DNA of 64,000 nucleotides from Streptomyces fumanus. Lineage in GTDB: Bacteria; Actinomycetota; Actinomycetes; Streptomycetales; Streptomycetaceae. Positions within the stretch are counted from its first letter, which is position 1, and each line of letters opens with the position of its first letter. Made by a program: the position numbers and the translations under genes. The notes under the pieces are model-generated. The model searched no databases, was not told the DNA's origin, and saw nothing but the letters and a program-made list of their open reading frames with translations. Of this stretch, positions 50,099 to 57,991 are shown piece by piece. The stretch covers positions 62,001 through 126,000 of the forward strand of contig NZ_BNBI01000012.1 of NCBI RefSeq assembly GCF_014655295.1, in the 5' to 3' direction.

Positions 50099-50437
50099 TC
50101 AGAGCGCGTCCGGGCCGCGTTCGCCGGTCCGGACCCGGACGGCCGTCTCGACCGGTACGGCCCAGACCTTGCCGTCACCGATCTTGCCGGTCCGGGCGGC
50201 CTTGACGACGACCTCGATGAGCTGTTCGGCGTCGTCGTCCTCGACCAGCACCTCGATGCGGATCTTGGGGACGAGGTCGACGGTGTACTCCGCGCCCCGG
50301 TAGACCTCGGTGTGGCCGCGCTGGCGGCCGTAGCCGCTGGCCTCGGTGACGGTCAGGCCGTGCACCCCGAAGGACTGCAGGGCTTCCTTGATCTCGTCGA
50401 GCCGGTGCGGCTTGACGACGGCGGTGATGAGCTTCAT
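50099..50437 (-). CDS. glnK: Nitrogen regulatory PII protein GlnK
   Basis: A 112-aa PII trimer subunit that senses 2-oxoglutarate, ATP and ADP and gates AmtB. The T-loop reads ASGYGRQRGHTEVYRGAEYTVD with the modifiable Tyr51. The B- and C-loop signature TGKIGDGKVWA is intact. ATG 50437 overlaps the amtB stop (ATGA), the classic amtB-glnK coupling. It is a target of GlnD encoded next. Confidence 0.97.
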   Translation of the reverse strand: MKLITAVVKPHRLDEIKEALQSFGVHGLTVTEASGYGRQRGHTEVYRGAEYTVDLVPKIRIEVLVEDDDAEQLIEVVVKAARTGKIGDGKVWAVPVETAVRVRTGERGPDAL

Positions 50438-51774
50438 GCGTCCACCTTCTTGGTCTCGGCCTGGGCCAGGGGGGTCGGCACGGCGGTCCGGGCCGCGCCG
50501 CCGCCGGCGCCGCTGAAGTCGTACGCGGTCTCGGCGTGCTCGGCCTGGTCGATGCCGGCCACCTCGTCGTCCTCGGAGACTCGCATGCCGATGGTCCGGT
50601 CGAGGAGGAAGGCGAGGACCGCGGAGACGACCAGGGAGTAGGCGAGGACGCCGAAGACGCCGGCGCACTGCTTCCAGAACTGGTCGAGGCCGCCGCCGTA
50701 GAACAGGCCCGCGACGTCGGACTGGCCCTTGCCGGTGGCGAAGAAGCCGATGAGCAGGGAGCCGAGGATGCCGCCGACGAGGTGGACGCCGACCACGTCG
50801 AGGGAGTCGTCGTAGCCGAAGCGGTACTTCAGGCCGACGGCCATGGCGCACAGCACACCGGCGATGACGCCGATGGCGATGGCGCCGAGCGGGGAGACCG
50901 CGCCGCCGGAGGGGGTGATGGCGACCAGGCCGGCGACGGCGCCGGAGGCGGCGCCCAGCGTGGTGAAGGCGCCGTGCCGGATCTTCTCGTAGGCCAGCCA
51001 GCCGAGCACGGCGGAGGCGGTGGCGACCTGGGTGTTGACGAACATCAGCGCGCCCACGCCGTCGTCGTTGCCGAGCCAGGAGCCCGCGTTGAAGCCGAAC
51101 CAGCCGAACCACAGCAGGCCCGCGCCGAGCATGACCAGCGGCAGGCTGTGCGGGCGCATCGGGTCCTTCTTGAAGCCGATCCGCTTGCCGATGACGAGGA
51201 TCACGCCGAGCGCGGCGGCACCGGCGTTGATGTGCACGGCGGTACCGCCGGCGAAGTCGATCACACCCAGTTCGAAGGCCCAGCCGCCCGCGCCCCACAC
51301 CCAGTGGGCGACCGGGAAGTACACGATCGTGGCCCACAGGGCGATGAACAGGGCCCACGCGGTGAACTTGACGCGGTCCGCGAGGGCGCCGCTGATCAGG
51401 GCGGGGGTGATGACCGCGAACATGAGCTGGAAGACCAGGAAGACGAAGACCGGGATGGTGTAGCCGTCCCACAGCTCGGTCAGGCCGATGTCGCTCAGGC
51501 CCACCCAGCCGGAGTTCCAGCCGACGACGGAGCCGGAATCCGTGCCGAACGCCATGGAGAACCCGTACAGCACCCACAGGACGGTGACGATGCCGAGGCT
51601 GATGAAGCTCATCATCAGCATGTTCAGGGTGCTCTTGACGCGGACCATGCCTCCGTAGAAGAAGGCCAGGCCGGGGGTCATGAGCATCACCAGGGCGGAA
51701 CAGATGAGCATGAACCCTGTGTTGGCGGCAGAGAGCGTGGGCGTCTCTGCGGCAAGGGTGATGGCTGGTGCCAT
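50434..51774 (-). CDS. amtB: Ammonium transporter AmtB
   Basis: A 446-aa Amt/MEP/Rh channel with eleven predicted helices. The family blocks are clear: GLAFFYGGMVRVKSTLNMLMMS, FAGGTAVHINAGAAALGV (with the conserved pore-lining His of HINAG), LPLVMLGAGLLWFGWFGFNAGS and VGVHLVGGILGSLLIG (second pore His). A cytoplasmic tail of about 45 residues ends in QAETKKVDA and should contact GlnK. ATG 51774 begins the amtB-glnK-glnD operon. A GlnR-type box lies about 100-135 bp upstream, so it should be induced when nitrogen is limiting. Confidence 0.97.
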   Translation of the reverse strand: MAPAITLAAETPTLSAANTGFMLICSALVMLMTPGLAFFYGGMVRVKSTLNMLMMSFISLGIVTVLWVLYGFSMAFGTDSGSVVGWNSGWVGLSDIGLTELWDGYTIPVFVFLVFQLMFAVITPALISGALADRVKFTAWALFIALWATIVYFPVAHWVWGAGGWAFELGVIDFAGGTAVHINAGAAALGVILVIGKRIGFKKDPMRPHSLPLVMLGAGLLWFGWFGFNAGSWLGNDDGVGALMFVNTQVATASAVLGWLAYEKIRHGAFTTLGAASGAVAGLVAITPSGGAVSPLGAIAIGVIAGVLCAMAVGLKYRFGYDDSLDVVGVHLVGGILGSLLIGFFATGKGQSDVAGLFYGGGLDQFWKQCAGVFGVLAYSLVVSAVLAFLLDRTIGMRVSEDDEVAGIDQAEHAETAYDFSGAGGGAARTAVPTPLAQAETKKVDA

Positions 51775-51871
51775 CGGCGTCTCCTCGTCGTTGGTACGGC
51801 CCCGTGCGGGCGAAGCCTGGGCGGGCTGTGAGGGGTGGGCCGGTTATGCGCCACGAGATTGGCGCAGCGCG

Positions 51872-51909
51872 GTTTCGGTGGGCGCCCCTGGTTGTTTCGC
51901 CGCCGTGAC
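51872..51909 (-). promoter_or_regulatory. GlnR-type box of the amtB operon
   Basis: The minus strand reads GTCAC, 6 nt, GAAAC, 6 nt, a degenerate element (GGGCG), 6 nt, GAAAC. This is the spacing of the streptomycete GlnR consensus (GTnAC-n6-GAAAC repeated), with three of four elements matching. A further GTAAC lies at 51925-51929. GlnR control of amtB-glnK-glnD is established in S. coelicolor. Confidence 0.7.
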
Positions 51910-52076
51910 GAAGGCTCCGTACGTGTTACGCGTGGGTGAACCGCCGGAATCGGGCTCGCGCGATCGTTATCGTGCCGCAACCAACGGGACCGGCCGCGGC
52001 GACCCTCCGATGACTTGGCGCGGGGGAGCCGAGTCGGGCAGTTCGGGAGGGCCGGCCGCGGCCGGGGTCGGTGGGG

Positions 52077-53570
52077 TCAGACCGCCTCGGCGGTCTCGGG
52101 CAGTTCGGCGGCGAGGCGTTCGGTGAGGTCGGTGACCTCGGCGAGGTCGCCGAAGTCGCGTACGGCCGTGTCGACGGTCTTGCGGATGCGGGTGTTGACG
52201 CGTTCGGAGCGGACCTTGCGGGCGATGCCGAGGGCCTCGGTGACCAGGGCGGTGCTCTGCTCGGGCTCGCGCCGCAGCAGGTGGACGGTGGCCATGCCGA
52301 CCAGGTTCAGTGCGTACGACCGCTGGTGCTCCTCGTCCTCGGCGAACAGCTCCACGGCGCGGCTCATCAGCGGCTCGGCGAGCGAGGCGTAGGCGGGGCT
52401 GCGGCCGGCCACGTAGGCCAGGTCGCGGAAGGAGTGGGAGTTCTCCCCGTACAGCTCGGCCTCGGAGAAGAAGCGGATCCAGTCGGGGTCGGGCTCGTCC
52501 CAGTCACCGGCCTCGGCGAAGGTGTCCTCGGCCATCCGCACGGCCCGCTTGCACCGGCCGGGCTGCCCCATGTTGGCGTAGGCGCGGGCCTCCATCGCAT
52601 ACAGCATCGCCTGGGTGCGCGGGCTCGCGCAGTCCCGGCTGCCGTACTGCGCGAGGTGGATCAGCTCCAGGGCGTCGTCGGGCCGGCCGAGGTGGATCAT
52701 CTGGCGGCTCATGCTGGAGAGCACGTAGGAGCCGAGCGGCCGGTCACCGGCCTCCTTGGCGGCGTGCAGGGCGAGGACGAAGTACTTCTGCGCGGTGGGC
52801 TGGAGCCCTATGTCGTACGACATCCAGCCGGCCAGTTCGGCGAGTTCGGCGGCGACCTGGAACAGCTTGGCCCGGGTGGGGCCGGGCTGCGGTTCCTGGA
52901 GGAGGTCGGTGACCTCGTGCAACTGGCCGACGACCGCCTTGCGGCGCAGGCCGCCGCCGCACTGGGCGTCCCAGCGGCGGAACATCACGGTGGTGGACTC
53001 CAGCAGGTCCAGCTCGGGCTTGGACAGCTTGCCCCGCGCGCGGGTGGTGGGCACCGGCTCGGCATCGGCCGCCGGGGCGGACGGGGACGGGACGAGCCAG
53101 CGCTGCATGGGCTCGATCAGGGACGGGCCGGCGGACAGGGCCAGCGAGGTCCCGAGGAAGCCGCGCCGGGCCAGCATCAGGTCGCTGCGGGAGAACTCGC
53201 TGAGCAGGGCCACCGTCTGCGGGGCCGTCCACGGCAGGTCGACGCCGGTGGCGGAGGGGGCGGGGCGGCCGGTGCGCAGGCCGAGGTCCTCGACCGACAC
53301 GACGACGCCGAAGCGCTCGGAGAACAGCTCGGAGAGGATGCGCGGGATCGGCTCGCGCGGGTTCTCGCCGTCCAGCCAGCGGCGTACCCGGGAGGTGTCG
53401 GTGGAGATGTGGTTGGCGCCCAACTGGCGGGCGCGGCGGTTGACCTGGCGGGCCAGCTCGCCCTTGGACCAGCCGCTGCGCACGAACCACGAGGTGAGCA
53501 GTTCGTTGGGGCGCTTGTCGGGGTGCGGGGCGCTGCCCGCGCCCGCCGCGCTGTCTCCGTTTCCGCTCAC
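52077..53570 (-). CDS. nsdA: NsdA-type negative regulator of development and antibiotic production
   Basis: A 497-aa TPR-like regulator. The N-terminal part (about 10-110) is HTH-like (PNELLTSWFVRSGWSKGELARQVNRRARQ, then ISTDTSRVRRWLDGENPREPIPRILSELFSERFG). The rest is a helical-repeat region (AELAELAGWMSYDIGLQPTAQKYFVLALHAAKEAGD and following repeats). S. coelicolor NsdA lies at the same place, next to the primase-domain gene and ftsY. Its loss increases actinorhodin and sporulation. Start GTG 53570 has GGGG 7 nt upstream; the longer frame to 53702 lacks support. A TAGGAT-like -10 lies at 53740-53745. Confidence 0.9.
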   Translation of the reverse strand: MSGNGDSAAGAGSAPHPDKRPNELLTSWFVRSGWSKGELARQVNRRARQLGANHISTDTSRVRRWLDGENPREPIPRILSELFSERFGVVVSVEDLGLRTGRPAPSATGVDLPWTAPQTVALLSEFSRSDLMLARRGFLGTSLALSAGPSLIEPMQRWLVPSPSAPAADAEPVPTTRARGKLSKPELDLLESTTVMFRRWDAQCGGGLRRKAVVGQLHEVTDLLQEPQPGPTRAKLFQVAAELAELAGWMSYDIGLQPTAQKYFVLALHAAKEAGDRPLGSYVLSSMSRQMIHLGRPDDALELIHLAQYGSRDCASPRTQAMLYAMEARAYANMGQPGRCKRAVRMAEDTFAEAGDWDEPDPDWIRFFSEAELYGENSHSFRDLAYVAGRSPAYASLAEPLMSRAVELFAEDEEHQRSYALNLVGMATVHLLRREPEQSTALVTEALGIARKVRSERVNTRIRKTVDTAVRDFGDLAEVTDLTERLAAELPETAEAV

Positions 53571-53753
53571 TGGAACGCCCCCATCCTCAAAGCCGCTGTC
53601 GCCGGGTGGGCCAAACCCTATCAGAATCCCGGTGGCCGTGGCCGCCCGTCCGGCATTTCTCACCCGTCGAACGGAAAGCCGAGTTGCCTCCGGCATACCC
53701 ACGCGCGTAGGTGCCCACCGGCTTCATGCACACAAAGTAATCCTACGATCACC

Positions 53754-53805
53754 CGTTCAGCCACGGGGTTCGCTGAAACGCCACCATTCGCCACCCCTTC
53801 GAATG
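53754..53805. promoter_or_regulatory. Two dyads in the nsdA/primase-domain divergent region
   Basis: TTCAGC (53756-53761) pairs with GCTGAA (53772-53777) across 10 nt. CATTCG (53785-53790) pairs with CGAATG (53800-53805) across 9 nt. They lie in a 455-bp intergenic region that also holds TTGACA at about 53834 facing the primase-domain gene. Otherwise no gene is seen there except a leader ORF. Confidence 0.4.
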
Positions 53806-53954
53806 AACGCGCGGTGGCGTCTCCGCGATTCACTTGACACAGCCCGTTCGGGAGTTGTTGCAGTGCTGCACGCCAGGGCGTGCACTGGCCGCCGCACCAC
53901 CCGGGGTGCTTCCTGGCGCCGTCTGAAACGCGCGGCACTGGGGAGGGGGAGTAC

Positions 53955-54272
53955 ATGGAAGCACGGAGCGTCACGCCGCACGTCCGCAGCGTTACCGCCG
54001 GTGCGCCGGACCCGTTGGAGGGGGTATGGGCTTCACGATCGGCAGCAGTCGGGGCATCCGCGACATCAGGGCCGGTTCGCGCCGCCGCGGTCGCTCCTCG
54101 GTGTGCACGGCCGTGGCCGAGTTCACCGGGCTGTGGGGCTGGGACGTGGTGCCGGGCGCCCGGGCCGCCGGAGGGGCGTGCTCCTGCGGGCGCGCGGACT
54201 GCCGGGCGCCGGGCGCGCATCCGCTGGACTTCGCGGAGGAGATCCCCGCCGGGTCGACGCTGGACCGGGTGA
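53955..54272 (+). other. Leader ORF overlapping the primase-domain gene, out of frame
   Basis: ATG 53955 has GGGAGGGGGAG 4-5 nt upstream, one of the best ribosome sites in the region. The first 24 codons (MEARSVTPHVRSVTAGAPDP and on) have normal codon use. After that the frame runs through the downstream gene with poor codon use. It may be a translated leader coupling initiation at ATG 54026, or a sign of a frameshift. Confidence 0.3.
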
Positions 54273-54691
54273 CCGAGGCGTGGGGTGCGGTCCCGGGGGC
54301 GGCGGTGATGCTGCCGGTCGGCCGGACGTTCGACGTGATCGAGGTGGCGGAGGCCGCCGGGCGCCGGGCGCTGGCCAGGCTGGAGCGCATGGGGCTGCCG
54401 GTCGGTCCGGTGACGGTGACGCCCGAGGGCCGCGCCCACTTCTTCGCCGCGCCGGGCACCGCCGCCGAGCTGTCCCGGTCGCTGTACCGGATGGGCTGGG
54501 ACCTGCCGTCCACGCTGGACCTGCGCGGTCTCGGCCCGGGTACGTACATCACCGCCCCGCCCTCCGACCGCGGCGGCCGGGGCCCGGTGCGCTGGCTGCG
54601 CCCACCGACCCTGGACGCCGCGGCCCAGCCCCCGACGGCCCGGCTGCTGCTGGGCACGCTCGCGTACGTGGCGCACCGGTCGCGGGACTGA
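54026..54691 (+). CDS. Bifunctional DNA primase/polymerase-domain protein
   Basis: A 221-aa protein resembling the Prim-Pol N-terminal domain of plasmid and phage replication proteins: TAVAEFTGLWGWDVVPGARA, a cysteine pair CSCGRADCRAPGAHPLDF (about 51-68), AVMLPVGRTFDVIEV and GTYITAPPSDRGGRGPVRW. It lacks the helicase part and some acidic residues expected for an active polymerase are not obvious, so activity is doubtful. ATG 54026 has GGAGGGGGT just upstream. It is divergent from nsdA and is a conserved neighbour of nsdA in streptomycetes, as I recall. Confidence 0.85.
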   Translation: MGFTIGSSRGIRDIRAGSRRRGRSSVCTAVAEFTGLWGWDVVPGARAAGGACSCGRADCRAPGAHPLDFAEEIPAGSTLDRVTEAWGAVPGAAVMLPVGRTFDVIEVAEAAGRRALARLERMGLPVGPVTVTPEGRAHFFAAPGTAAELSRSLYRMGWDLPSTLDLRGLGPGTYITAPPSDRGGRGPVRWLRPPTLDAAAQPPTARLLLGTLAYVAHRSRD

Positions 54692-54731
54692 GGGGCCCGC
54701 GCCGGGCCGGCCGGGCGCCGGGGCGTCGCTT

Positions 54732-54753
54732 CCGCCCGCGCTGGAGCGGGCGG
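54732..54753 (+). terminator. Terminator after the primase-domain gene
   Basis: CCGCCCGC (54732-54739) pairs perfectly with GCGGGCGG (54746-54753) around a 6-nt loop, 40 nt after the stop. Confidence 0.65.
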
Positions 54754-54904
54754 GGGCATCGCCTCGGCCGCCGTGGCCGTGACCCGGCGGCGGGGGCGGC
54801 GCGGTGCGGCACCCGCCTTCCGGGGCCGTGCGAGGCGGCGGCCCGTCTTCGGAGACGTGCGCCTGGCGGCCGGCGTGCGGCGGCCCGTGGGCCGTACGCA
54901 CGGA

Positions 54905-54939
54905 AGCGGCGCCCGTCCCCCGAGGGGCCGGGCGCCGCT
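54905..54939 (-). terminator. Terminator after ftsY
   Basis: AGCGGCGCCCG (54905-54915) pairs perfectly with 54929-54939. The loop contains a further CCCC/GGGG pairing. It lies 18 nt beyond the ftsY stop. Confidence 0.8.
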
Positions 54940-54957
54940 CGTGCGGGCGTGGGTGCC

Positions 54958-56166
54958 TCAGTCGCCGATCAGCGCGTCCACGAACGCACCCGGCTCGAAC
55001 GGCGCCAGGTCGTCCGCGCCCTCGCCGAGGCCGATCAGCTTGACCGGCACCCCCAGCTCGCGCTGGACGGCGATCACGATGCCGCCCTTGGCGGTGCCGT
55101 CCAGCTTGGTCAGCACGATGCCGGTGATGTCGACCACCTCGGCGAAGACCCGGGCCTGGATCAGCCCGTTCTGGCCGGTGGTGGCGTCCAGCACGAGCAG
55201 CACCTCGTCCAGCGGGGCGTGCTTCTCCACCACGCGCTTGACCTTGCCCAGCTCGTCCATGAGGCCGGTCTTGGTGTGCAGCCGGCCGGCGGTGTCGATC
55301 AGGACGACGTCCGCGCCGATCTCCTTGCCCTCCTTGACCGCGTCGAAGGCGACGGAGGCCGGGTCGCCGCCCTCGGGGCCGCGCACGGTGTGGGCGCCGA
55401 CCCGCTCGCCCCAGGTCTGCAACTGGTCGGCGGCGGCGGCCCGGAAGGTGTCGGCGGCGCCCAGCACGACGCTGCGGCCGTCGGCGACCAGAACCCGGGC
55501 GAGCTTGCCGGTGGTGGTGGTCTTGCCGGTGCCGTTGACGCCGACGACCATGACGATGCCGGGCTTGCTGGTGGCGGGCTCGGTCTTGACCTCGCGGTCC
55601 AGGCCGGGGCCGAGCAGCGTGATCAGCTCCTCGCGCAGCAGCCCCCGCAGTTCCTCGGGGGTGCGGGTGCCGAGCACCCGGACGCGCTCGCGCAGCCGTT
55701 CGACCAGTTCCTGGGTGGGCTGCACGCCGACGTCGGCGGTGAGCAGGGTGTCCTCGATCTCCTCCCAGGTGTCCTCGTCGAGGTGCTCGCGGGAGAGCAG
55801 CGTGAGCAGGCCCTTGCCGAGCGCGTTCTGCGAACGGGACAGGCGGGCGCGGAGCCGGACCAACCGGCCCGCGGTGGGCTCGGGGACCTCCAGCGGAGGC
55901 ACCTGGAGCTCTTCGACGACGGGCGGCTCCTCGGCCGTGACGGTGCCACCGTCCGGGAGGTCGACCTCCTCTATCGTCCGGCGCGTTTCGTCGCGCGGCG
56001 TCTCGGCCTCGTCGCCGACGTGCGGCTCGGCCGGAGGGGCGGTGATGTCGGGCGCGGAGGGCGGCGGCGGGGGCAGGTGCTTCTTGCGGCGGCTGCCGAC
56101 CACGAGCCCGCCGAGCGCGCCGATCACGACCACGGCGATGACTACAGCAAGGATGAGGATGTCCAT
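54958..56166 (-). CDS. ftsY: SRP receptor FtsY
   Basis: A 402-aa GTPase that receives Ffh-ribosome complexes. Unlike E. coli FtsY it starts with a real membrane helix (MDILILAVVIAVVVIGALGGLVVG), typical of actinobacteria. An acidic Pro/Glu-rich linker (about 30-90) follows. N domain: LGKGLLTLLSREHLDEDTWEEIEDTLL. G domain: GVNGTGKTTTTGKLA (G1), AADTFRAAAADQL, DTAGRLHTK (G3), TKLDGTAKGG (G4/G5) and GLGEGADDLAPF. ATG 56166 is the start; the ribosome site is weak. Terminators lie on both sides, so it is monocistronic. Confidence 0.97.
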   Translation of the reverse strand: MDILILAVVIAVVVIGALGGLVVGSRRKKHLPPPPPSAPDITAPPAEPHVGDEAETPRDETRRTIEEVDLPDGGTVTAEEPPVVEELQVPPLEVPEPTAGRLVRLRARLSRSQNALGKGLLTLLSREHLDEDTWEEIEDTLLTADVGVQPTQELVERLRERVRVLGTRTPEELRGLLREELITLLGPGLDREVKTEPATSKPGIVMVVGVNGTGKTTTTGKLARVLVADGRSVVLGAADTFRAAAADQLQTWGERVGAHTVRGPEGGDPASVAFDAVKEGKEIGADVVLIDTAGRLHTKTGLMDELGKVKRVVEKHAPLDEVLLVLDATTGQNGLIQARVFAEVVDITGIVLTKLDGTAKGGIVIAVQRELGVPVKLIGLGEGADDLAPFEPGAFVDALIGD

Positions 56167-56260
56167 AACCCGTCCAGTATCGGCCATGAGCCGCCGGCGC
56201 ACCCCGTTCGCGACCGGCCGGAGGGCGGAAGAGGGGGACCGCACGACGGCCGTACGACGT

Positions 56261-56291
56261 ACTGCCCGGCTCGTCGGGCGAGCCGGGCAGT
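56261..56291 (-). terminator. Terminator after glcP
   Basis: A perfect 13-bp stem (ACTGCCCGGCTCG at 56261-56273 with its complement at 56279-56291) and a 5-nt loop. Confidence 0.85.
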
Positions 56292-56369
56292 GCGCCGGGG
56301 GTGTCGAGGAGCGGGCAGCGGGGACTTGGCCCGGCTCCTCGAGTACGGGTGCCCGCGAGGGGCGCGGGC

Positions 56370-57788
56370 TCAGCCCATCTCCTCCAGGGCCTTGCCCTTC
56401 GTCTCCTTCACGAACTTCAGGACGAACGGGATGGAGAGCGCGGCGAAGATCGTGTAGATCACGTAGGTCGCGGAGAGGTTCCAGTCGGCCAGCGACGGGA
56501 AGCTCGCGGTGATGGCCCAGTTGGCGATCCACTGCGCGGAGGCGGCGACGCCGAGCGCGGCGGCGCGGAGCCGGTTGGGGAACATCTCGCCGAGGAAGAC
56601 CCAGACGATGACGCCCCACGACAGGGCGAAGAAGAGCACGAACAGGTGGGCGGCGATCAGCGCCACCCAGCCCTGGGTGGCGGGCAGCTTGCCGTCGACC
56701 AGGTGGGCGGAGAACGCCCACGCCTCCAGCGCCAGGCCGATGACCATGCCGACCGAGCCGATGATGGCGAGCGGCTTGCGGCCGACCCGGTCCACGAAGA
56801 TCATCGCGATCACGGTGCCGATGATGTTGATGATCGACGTGGTGAACGAGTAGAGGAAGGAGTCCGTCGGGTCGACGCCGACCGACTGCCACAGCGTCGA
56901 GGAGTAGTAGAACGCGACGTTGATGCCGACGAACTGCTGGAACACCGACAGGCCGATGCCGATCCAGACGATCGGCTTGAAGAAGAAGCTGCCGCCGAGC
57001 AGGTCCTTGAAGCTGGACTTCTCCTCGCGGTGCATCGCCGTCTCGATCTCGGTGACGCGGGCGTCGAGGTCGACGTTGTGGCCCTCGACCTCTTCGAGGA
57101 TCTGGCGGGCGCGGTCGTGCTTGCCCACGGAGATCAGGAAGCGCGGGGACTCGGGGATGGCGAAGGAGAGCAGGCCGTACAGGACGGCGGGGATCACCAT
57201 GACGCCGAGCATGACCTGCCAGGCTTCCAGGCCCATGATCTCGCCGCGCTGGTCGCCGTCGGCGGCGTTCAGCAGACCCCAGTTGACCAACTGGGAGACG
57301 GCGATGCCGATGACGATCGCGGCCTGCTGGAAGGAGCCGAGCCGGCCGCGGTAGGCGGGCGGGGAGACCTCGGCGATGTAGGCGGGGCCGATGACCGAGG
57401 CCATGCCGATGGCGAAACCGCCGATGACGCGCCACATGGCGAGGTCCCACAGCGCGAACGGCAGGGCCGAGCCGATGGCGCTGACGGTGAAGAGGACGGC
57501 GGCGATCTGCATGCAGCGGATCCGGCCGATGCGGTCGGCGATCCGGCCGGCGGTCGCGGCGCCGATGGCACAGCCGATCAGCGCGATCGCGATGACCTGG
57601 GCCAATACCGCGGAACCGACGTCGTAGCGGTCCCGGATGGCCTCGACGGCGCCGTTGATGACGGAGCTGTCGTAGCCGAAGAGGAAACCGCCCATCGCGG
57701 CCGCCGCCGCGATGAAGATGACGTGCCCGAGATGATCGGGGTGAGCCGTTCTGGCTCCTGACTTGGGTGCCTCAGCAGTGCTGGTCAC
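56370..57788 (-). CDS. glcP: Glucose permease GlcP (MFS sugar porter)
   Basis: A 472-aa proton symporter of the sugar porter family with twelve predicted helices. The signature motifs are present: GYDSSVINGA, ADRIGRIRCMQ (loop 2-3), PAYIAEVSPPAYRGRLGSFQQ, PESPRFL, QQFVGINVAFYYSSTL, VDRVGRKPLAIIG and GEMFPNRLRAAALGVA. The length and position next to smc agree with S. coelicolor GlcP1 (SCO5578), the main glucose transporter needed for glucose repression via glucose kinase. GTG 57788 has GAGGAG 5 nt upstream. A promoter with an overlapping palindromic operator lies 80-120 bp upstream. Confidence 0.95.
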   Translation of the reverse strand: MTSTAEAPKSGARTAHPDHLGHVIFIAAAAAMGGFLFGYDSSVINGAVEAIRDRYDVGSAVLAQVIAIALIGCAIGAATAGRIADRIGRIRCMQIAAVLFTVSAIGSALPFALWDLAMWRVIGGFAIGMASVIGPAYIAEVSPPAYRGRLGSFQQAAIVIGIAVSQLVNWGLLNAADGDQRGEIMGLEAWQVMLGVMVIPAVLYGLLSFAIPESPRFLISVGKHDRARQILEEVEGHNVDLDARVTEIETAMHREEKSSFKDLLGGSFFFKPIVWIGIGLSVFQQFVGINVAFYYSSTLWQSVGVDPTDSFLYSFTTSIINIIGTVIAMIFVDRVGRKPLAIIGSVGMVIGLALEAWAFSAHLVDGKLPATQGWVALIAAHLFVLFFALSWGVIVWVFLGEMFPNRLRAAALGVAASAQWIANWAITASFPSLADWNLSATYVIYTIFAALSIPFVLKFVKETKGKALEEMG

Positions 57789-57867
57789 GTGTACTCCTCG
57801 GGCCACCGGCAACGCTGCCGGGGTGGTTCGCCTTCGAGGTCCGCCTGAAAGGTACCTGAAGGTAAAA

Positions 57868-57907
57868 GCAACGTTGCAGAGACTATGCCTTCAAGTTTCG
57901 AAGTCAA
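57868..57907 (-). promoter_or_regulatory. glcP promoter with palindromic operator
   Basis: On the minus strand the -35 is TTGACT (57902-57907), the spacer 16 bp and the -10 TAGTCT (57880-57885). A perfect GCAACGTTGC palindrome (57868-57877) follows 2 bp downstream, at the likely start site. The palindrome looks like a LacI-family operator. Binding there would block initiation. Confidence 0.6.
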
Positions 57908-57991
57908 TAGGGCGAAAGCTGTGACGTACGAGACGTTCCGGGAAGGAGAGACGTGTGAAGTGTGTTCAAGTCTTGAAGCTGCGGTGGGGTG

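Noticed and set aside
46960..50205. A 1081-codon plus-strand open frame opposite glnD and the 5' part of ffh
   Set aside because: It is the antisense shadow of glnD and ffh: high GC third positions keep the opposite frame open. The translation is Arg/Gly/Ala-rich with no domain, and both sense genes are certain.
52756..56457. A 1233-codon plus-strand open frame spanning nsdA, the primase-domain gene and ftsY
   Set aside because: It crosses three well-supported genes and several terminators, has low-complexity composition and no ribosome site.
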